Below the pieces are notes generated by a model, which saw only the letters and a program-made list of their open reading frames with translations, did not search any database and was not told the origin of the DNA. Positions 43,898 to 50,118 of a DNA stretch of 50,118 nt are shown here, one piece after another. The stretch's first letter is position 1. The number at the start of each line of letters is the position of its first letter. The position numbers and the translations under genes were made by a program. Origin of the DNA: Pleurotus djamor (Eukaryota; Basidiomycota; Agaricomycetes; Agaricales; Pleurotaceae); NCBI GenBank assembly GCA_029747585.1, contig JAPEVF010000322.1:1-50118 (forward strand), read 5' to 3'.

Positions 43898-45567
43898 CTA
43901 GAAACTACACTCGGCTTGGAGCGATGCCCAAGTGGAATGCGCAATTTGCAACCTACATGCTTCGCCTATATCACCAGCACGTGTTGCCTGCCTGAATAGT
44001 GGAACAAGTGAACAAACCTGCTTCCACTCAGGTGAAGTCCTTTCATTGAACTCAATGATGTTTGGCGATCGTGCCTTGATGGTGCACTGTTCCGGAATGA
44101 CCTGGCTGAGATACACCGCAACAGGCATGACGGCCTTCCGACTGAGTGGCGAATACCCAAGGTCGAGATCGCGTAAATATTCCAATGGCGCCGAAGTCAT
44201 TCCAAGGCCCCCCAAACCACCAGAACAAGCATCCACATACAGTCCCAGGCTCTCAATCTGCGAATGTGAGAAGTGTGCTCCAGATAGGCCCGTCAAATGA
44301 AGACTTGAGGTGGTTTGGATCGGCGGACTGGGGTTCAAATGAAGTGTCGTGATGAATTCCAGCTCCCAGAAAATCGTAAACAAATCGTCCGCATCCAGAA
44401 CCAGTGGGGTTGTATAACACATCCGTAGGCTGCCGAGGTATTCAAGGCGAAGAATTGGTTCCAGGGCGTGGAACGTGAGCTGAGGAAGAGGAGTGCTTGG
44501 TGGTGGCTTTGAAACTGCGCTGATTTCGAGCTTTGAGAGGAACGGGAAGGCCGTGACAATAGCGCTGAGTACGGCTTTGTACCTCTCGGGGGTTTCGAAG
44601 CATTCTGACGCAATATCTAGGAAGCGGAGATGAAATGATCCTCCCCATGAAGCGAAGCAAGGTATTGCTTGCTCAAAGGCAATAGAGATGGTCAGTTTCT
44701 GGAGACAAGGGAAGGGGTCGGGGTCCAGCAGGGCTGGGAAAATAGGAATGAACTCCGTGGTCCCCACGTGGTATTCAAGACGCCGAGAATCCAGTTCAAC
44801 AAGAATGGGTAGGCTTGCGATTGCCTGTGTGACGGGTTCGGATAGCCAATGGGGAGGGATAGCTAGCGCTGTGAGCTTCTTCAGTTCGCGGAGAGTTGAG
44901 ACTAAGATGCCTTCCGATGCCTTCAAAAGTTGATCTTCTAATTCGTAGCTGAAGAACAAGGATTCGAGCGACGACGCAAGTTTGTGGGAGACGATAGACA
45001 GTGACCGTTCGATACACTCGAGGTCGGGCAAGTACGTATCATTGGTGCACAATGTCAGGGACCTCAGGCCAGGATAGAGATAGACACTGAGTGATTCGGA
45101 GGCGATTGGAGAGCAAATATGCTCCAGATTTGGGAGGAAGACATCATGCGGTTGAGTTTGGGATATTGCTTCATAGACAGAGTCATCGAATATGTCTGAA
45201 TCTTGTATGATAACCTTCACTCTCGGTGCGTATCGGTAGAAACGTTCCCAGTCCGTTGGTTCAATCGGCCTTTTGAAAATCTGGTAACAAAAGCAACCAT
45301 AAGCCGAGACAAGACGTGTGGAGACTAGCTTGTACCTACATAGAAATCGTCTTCGTCGAGTTCAAGAGGCGCGAGGAGACCAATTAACTGTTTTAGTTTA
45401 TCTACGGACCTCCACTCGACGTTCATAACTTCGTTTGCCCATGCTTTGTTCACAAGGAGATTGGATGCATTGTCTTCTTTAGCGGAAAAGACGAAGATGT
45501 TGAGAAGGAGCTTCGGTGTTGACAAGACCTCTATGGCAGCTGAGCGCAAGTGAGTCATCAGATGCAT
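43898..45567 (-). CDS. F-box / LRR-type protein
   Basis: Two exons, 45567-45340 and 45280-43898, intron gtaggt..ccag in phase 0; 536 aa. The N-terminus EVLSTPKLLLNIFVFSAKED with VNKAWANEVMNVEWRSVD is a divergent F-box. It is followed by PTDWERFYRYAPRVK, which follows the F-box in many mushroom F-box proteins. The remainder is about ten irregular Leu-rich repeats (LEHICSPIASESLSVYLYPG, LRSLTL, LRFLDIASECF, LGSLRMCYTTPLVL, LEYLRDLDLGYSPLS), a solenoid that would bind SCF substrates. Intact. Unrelated in its C-terminal part to the F-box pair at 29.8-32.4 kb. Confidence 0.86.
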
Positions 45568-46407
45568 CGACCGTCGGAATGGGTTTGAATGTGGACCTGT
45601 AGTAACTCAGTAACTACTCACGCAACAAATTAGAAGGGGGAAAGAGGCGAGTCAAGGACGCGAAGAAATGACGCACTGAAGGCTCGGGTTACCCCGAGAC
45701 GCGTTGATGAGCAAGACAACCTAAGCGCGACCCTGATATTGATATCCAGTTAAACCTCGGACTCCGCCTCAGTGATTTGGTCGAGGTTTGGTTAATGGTC
45801 TTCAGCGGTGCAGAGTAACTTGGTCTAACGATGATCAATGAGAGCTTATGAGTAAATTATCATATATTCTTACCGCAACCTAGCTGTTCAACGTTCCATG
45901 TTCATTGTTGTCGGCGAAATGTGTTGAACCTGGAAGTGAAAGCTAAACGTGCTGGACGACCGAAGCGCCCACGGAGCGCCCGACCGTTTGTCTCAAGTTT
46001 GTCTTCCTCCCAGGTCCCATCCACTACCTATCCTCTTCCGAGTCATCCGTCGCTGACTCGCTGTGAACCATCATCTAAACGATTTCTGGCTGGATTTCTA
46101 TTGTGGACCTATAACGGAGCACGTAACCGGAGTGGTAAGTCGATCCTCATCAGCACAATCAGAAACTTACCTTCCTTGTTCTCAGTCCCTTTGCGTTTCG
46201 CGTCTATGCCTTACGGCCCATCAGTCATGAGCTCACTATGTCATCGGAAAAGGAAGTACCGCTACTCAGCGCTGGGGGCTGAGATAACGGCAAGCTGGCT
46301 GGGAACATACCTTAGTAACGCGAGCGGTCTATTAGCGAACATTGCTTTATTTATGGCGTGGATGCACATCCGCTCGGAATCAAGAGGTTCCTCCCTTTTG
46401 ATCCTTC
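45568..46407. other. Divergent intergenic region, 840 bp
   Basis: Holds promoters of the F-box/LRR gene (minus) and the glutathione S-transferase (plus). A 187-codon plus-strand frame (45921-46484) overlaps the GST start and has no recognised similarity; not called. Confidence 0.45.
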
Positions 46408-47244
46408 ATGTCGAACGAACAAATCACTCTCTATGCGACTCAGGTACGCCTCTTTCTCGCAATATCACTCTACTGGCATCATGACTGACATCATCACTAC
46501 TCCCAGGGCTCGCCTTTTGGCCACTTTGTCGAAATCGCTCTGCGAGAGGCCAACCTCCCGTATAATCGCTACGAAATAGACCTCCAAAACAAACCCACCT
46601 GGTTCTCCGAAATCAACCACCTTGGCAAAGTCCCTGCCATCACATATGGTGGCCCACTTACCGCCCCGGATAAGCCCTCGAAGGAATCCCACAAGCTCGC
46701 TGAGTCCATTGCTTTACTCGAGTTCTTCAATGATATCGCTCCAGAGGCAAGGCTGCTGCCTGCGAATCCAGTGCACAGGGCAAGGGTGCGGTTTGCGATG
46801 CAATTCGTGATGACGAGGTTTCAGCCAGCTTTATTCGCGGCGCTGGTGAAGAAAGGCTCGTTGGCGGATGTTGTCCAGGCTGTCAGGGAGCTACAACCGT
46901 TCCTCCCTGGGGTTGAAGGAAAGGACCGCTTCATTGGAGGGGAATGGTTTTCCCTCGCGGACGCTACGGTTGCGGCGTTCCTGGTTCGTTTGAACTTGTT
47001 CTTCAAGCACGATCTTGGGTCATTCCCCGTTGGGGAAGGCGCGAAGACCTACGAAGAACTCCAAACATCTGAGGAATTTGCCAAGTATCGGGCGTATCTT
47101 CGAACGTTGCTGGATCGATCATCGGTGAAGGCCACATTTTCCGAGGTAAGTTTATAGGTTCCACGCGGAACGCTCGTGCTCAATTTCCTTCAGGAATACC
47201 ACCTGTCGGTCGTGGGCATAAAACTAGTTTTAACGCGGGCGTGA
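46408..47244 (+). CDS. Glutathione S-transferase
   Basis: Cytosolic GST conjugating or reducing substrates with glutathione (detoxification, oxidative stress). Exons: 46408-46443, 46507-47145, 47194-47244; 241 aa. The N-terminal thioredoxin-like domain reads ITLYATQGSPFGHFVEIALR, then NRYEIDLQNKPTWFSEINHL, GKVPAITYGG (cis-Pro of the glutathione site) and ESIALLEFF (Glu-Ser that binds the gamma-glutamyl part). The helical C-terminal domain has VRFAMQFVMTRF and GGEWFSLADATVAAFLVR (N-capping-box region). The last intron (gtaagt..ttcag after FSE) adds a short basic end. If it is retained, the protein ends five residues earlier in VSL. Closest to fungal Gtt/omega-like classes; exact class uncertain. 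Confidence 0.93.
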
Positions 47245-47905
47245 TACACCTGTCTCTAGAGTAACGAACGACGCACTTATCCCAGCTAAATCAAACACAT
47301 CCATGATTTCGTGTCTGGAAGTAAGGCTGACATTGGTTGGACTCTTGGATATTCTCGGCTTTCGTAGACACCTCTTTTAACTCATCAATGCATCACCGAT
47401 GACAATGCAACGTTTCCGGTAAGCTTCTGACGGACTTACTGTCTTAAACCAAAACACTGGCAACCTTCCCAGATTACACCCGAACTCAGTCGCGCCGTTG
47501 CCCGACATGCACCGCTAGATTCTAGAGGGTGATTCATCTGGAGCTCTGAAGTGGACCTTGGGTCGCTTCGACTGCGACGCTCCTTTCCCCATCGCTGTGC
47601 ATATCAGCACCGGGGGCGCAGAGGCGTAAACTATGTGGCCCGTACCCACAACAATGAAATCTCGCACGAAGCCCTTGGTGGTCCTGTGGGTGCTAATAAT
47701 TGTGCCGCTGGGAAGACGAATTGAACATCGCCAAAACGTCCAGTATCAGTATCCCCATGGCTGTCAATCACTTCCTGTACTCATCATGATAGTGATACTA
47801 TGGTGCCAATGCTATGGTGCCAGTGCTATGTAGGGCAGTTTCTATGATGGGTTTTTGGTGATCAACAACGCCAGACTACAAGGGACATCATGGCATAATT
47901 AACTC

Positions 47906-47906
<1 letters not shown>

Positions 47907-47945
<39 letters not shown>
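47907..47945 (+). repeat. (TC)n microsatellite
   Basis: About 19.5 uninterrupted TC units followed by further pyrimidine-rich sequence to about 47973. Confidence 0.97.
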
Positions 47946-47948
<3 letters not shown>

Positions 47949-48395
47949 CCCCCTCGCGNCTCTCTCCCTCCCGCGCTGGATACTGCCAGTGGAGTGCAGA
48001 CTGCGCGTTTACTTCTGGCTCTGCACTTGATGTAGGCCCGACTGTCGCGCGACATGCCTCCCAAGTGCAGTAGATGGCGAGTGGGTGGTTTCCTCGTGCT
48101 CTACAAGGCTCTGGTCTCGTTCTCGGTGAGTTTTTCAGCTCGTCCTCTATACATTGATTCTGAGTTCTTTCAACAGCAGATCACCCCAAGTCCTACACCT
48201 TCGCCTGTCGACCCCTCCGCTTCTCAAAATCCCAAGGTATCTTATCTGTCGATGTCTGGTTTGAATCAACCCAGCCCCCAAGGCATGCGCCTCCAAGCTC
48301 CCTCCTGAATGCTTCAAGGGTTCAAGTTCTTGAATCCCCGTATNCCCCCCGAGTCTCTCCAATCTGAGTTCTCGGACGACGTCGCTCATGCGCGT

Positions 48396-48438
48396 ACAGC
48401 GATGCAGTGATACAGTGATACAGCGACACAGTGATACA
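48396..48438 (+). repeat. Imperfect tandem of gatacagtga-type units
   Basis: Repeated cagtgatacag / cagcgacacag units of about 8-10 nt, five imperfect copies. Confidence 0.8.
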
Positions 48439-48850
48439 ATGACCCCTTGCGTTCGCGTCACCCTGCATTCTCGACATACCACGATCCAATGCGGCCTTGT
48501 CGATGCTTTCCTCGCCGCTTGTCACTGTGCTTAGGACTCAAAGTTACAGGCTGCTGTGACTCTGAGGTTTATCTCAGACGCCTATGCACACACACATGCA
48601 CATCTCCCATCCGTCCGTCCGTCCTCCCCTACCCGCATGCCACGAACCCCGTTACGTCCAGCCTGAGCGTCGGCGTGTGTTCGTCCTCGCTATCATTGTC
48701 AGTACTATATACATTGATTCCGATTCCACGTCCAGCCGTGTGTCGCGTGCGCTGTACCCGCTTCTTCTCTCGTTGCACCTGTCCAATTTCAATTTTCCAT
48801 CACCATGCGTTCGCATTCATGGTCTACCGTTCTCGTTCTCAAGGCCTTAG

Positions 48851-48906
48851 GCTCAGGTTCAGGTTCAGGTTCAGGTTCAGGTTCAGGTTCAGGTTCAGGT
48901 TCAGGC
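48851..48906 (+). repeat. GTTCAG hexamer array
   Basis: One variant gctcag, then eight perfect gttcag units, ending in gct. Flanked by cttag-g on the left and gg-cttaag on the right. Not the canonical fungal telomere unit TTAGGG. Confidence 0.95.
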
Positions 48907-49056
48907 TTAAGACAAACCCCGACTGGATGACCCCGGGCCCACAGTCTTCCACCAAGTACTGTACTTGGTATCTACTCTGCTACCAGCTCCCCCCTCCGTC
49001 TCCTCCTTCCCCACCCTCGAGTAGGGCCATCCCCTCCGTCATCCTCTTGGTCTGCT

Positions 49057-49090
49057 GTCGCATGTCGCATGTCGCATGTTGCATGTTGCG
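49057..49090 (+). repeat. GTCGCAT heptamer tandem
   Basis: Three gtcgcat units followed by gttgcat and gttgcgt variants. Confidence 0.9.
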
Positions 49091-49277
49091 TCTTCACTTC
49101 TCTAGACTCTTGGAAATTGATTCCATCGTCCCAATATCAATATCCTACTTATATCCATATGACCAACCGGCCGGCAACTGGGTCGACTGCCCGTGGGCCG
49201 TGGGCCGTTATGCATTCCAATTTCTGATCCACTTCTCCAGCTCATCGTGCACGGTGGTTGGATAACTCCAAGTCTCC

Positions 49278-49301
49278 AACCATAACCATAACCATAACCA
49301 G
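49278..49301 (+). repeat. AACCAT hexamer tandem
   Basis: Just under four copies of aaccat. Confidence 0.9.
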
Positions 49302-50118
49302 AAGGTCGTATGCGTTTTGTCTCTCCGCTCGTTCTCTCGTGCTATTCGAGATTCTATGTTTACTCTATACTCGGAGGCCCGCTCCACGGCTGGTCGAAGT
49401 AGCAAGTACCCTGTATAAGGACCCACACCCACAAGCCCGAGTTGTGGCCGTTCGAGCCCGTGTGGGCCCGTACTCTATGGGCAGACATCCACCCGTCGCC
49501 CGAACGAACTGGGTGGCGTCCCTTGTTCCGCCCATTCATCGATTCATCAAGGGAACCCCGGATCGAAGATATCAAGACGTGGATACTGACACGACACTGG
49601 CAGGGGTTTTTTTTTCTTCGTACGTGTTGCGCTTCTCGAATCTCCTCCCGTTTGGAGTAAGTACATACTCTTGAAGTTGACATTTCTGGCTTTGGCAATG
49701 GTTAGGTCCTCATGTTGGCACTTGGCGTTGACGAAGGGTTGGGTGCAGTTTGGTGATAACTTGTAGTAAGCGAGGGTAGGGGTCCAGATCTCGATCTCAG
49801 ACTCCATGCGCCTTCTTAGTGACCTTACCGATCGGGCGAACTATTTTGCATCCAGACAAGTTGGCCCCCACCGCTTACGCGCTCTTACATGACGATCACA
49901 GATTTGACTTTGAGTTATCGACACCATTCGCAGCCCCCTAGTGAAACTCCGTCTATCCAAAATCAACTCTCTCTCCGTGAAGCTACAATCTTGCAACCCA
50001 TACAGCTTGGACCCCGCGTCGAACCTGATTAAATTGAATTTGATTCAGTACTGTCCGACTGCTCTCGTGANCTATCCTTTCTCATGGATGTGCTTTTCTC
50101 CCTAGGGAGCGGAATCTT

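Larger units (their letters stand above)
47245..50118. other. 2.9-kb non-coding, repeat-bearing right end
   Basis: No gene is supported. The longest open frame (48447-49265, plus) runs through a hexanucleotide repeat giving RFRFRF and has no similarity. Pyrimidine-rich on the plus strand, with five simple repeats listed separately and N at 47959, 48344 and 50071. It could be the promoter/5' leader of a gene beyond the window or a recombination-prone spacer. Confidence 0.5.

Noticed and set aside
45921..46484. 187-codon frame upstream of the GST
   Set aside because: Basic, low-complexity translation that overlaps the real GST first exon in another frame; no family recognised.
48300..48350. 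tRNA-like ggttcaag box
   Set aside because: No matching A box or cloverleaf stems upstream; isolated motif only.
48851..48906. Interstitial telomere
   Set aside because: The unit is GTTCAG/TTCAGG, not TTAGGG; eight units in the middle of spacer DNA are better described as a microsatellite.
48447..49265. Long 272-codon plus-strand frame at the right end
   Set aside because: It runs through a GTTCAG array (RFRFRF) and pyrimidine-rich DNA, shows no similarity, and has no splice or promoter signals; the length is an artefact of repeats lacking stops.

Overview
This is nuclear DNA from a filamentous basidiomycete, most likely an Agaricomycete. The genes are cut by many 50-60 nt introns (GT..AG, mostly gtaagt/gtatgt donors). 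The repertoire is typical of mushroom-forming fungi: FunK1 fungal-type kinase, AA3_2-like GMC oxidases, expanded F-box genes, a ubiquitin-like domain fused to WD40 repeats, and an orphan seven-helix membrane protein family. I rebuilt most genes exon by exon; reading frame closed across all introns unless an entry says otherwise. About 28 bases are N, most of them in one GMC gene.

Left third (1-19 kb), mostly housekeeping and secretory genes. A C-14 sterol reductase (ERG24) loses its last residues to a transposase-like tail at the window edge and faces a cytidine deaminase across a 333-bp shared promoter. Then follow, all on the minus strand: a secreted GMC oxidoreductase, a FunK1 kinase, a second GMC gene (N-rich), squalene epoxidase (ERG1), and an 18-exon VPS10/sortilin-type vacuolar sorting receptor. 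ERG1 and ERG24 both act in ergosterol synthesis but are separated by unrelated genes, so this is not an obvious metabolic cluster.

Middle (20-32 kb), secretion and accessory genes. Two secreted peptidases lie in tandem: an S28 prolyl carboxypeptidase-like enzyme and a TAP-like alpha/beta hydrolase. They are followed by a seven-helix membrane protein (minus), a third GMC gene (plus), an intact F-box gene, an unknown minus-strand gene, and a nonsense-mutated F-box copy.

Right half (33-47 kb), the least conventional part. Three genes or pseudogenes plus one remnant carry a module of about 100 residues that I cannot assign to any known domain. Each of five module copies is split at the same place by a phase-2 intron. 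Three loci share a C-terminal tail of the form S-[TA]-G-R-H-V-x-x-V-[KR]-G-N. Interleaved are a ubiquitin-like/WD40 protein and an orphan gene. An F-box/LRR-type gene and a glutathione S-transferase close the coding region.

The last 2.9 kb (47.2-50.1 kb) shows no supported gene and holds five simple-sequence tracts. The best candidate for something undescribed is the GRHV-tail/split-module family at 33-43.6 kb; its function is unknown.
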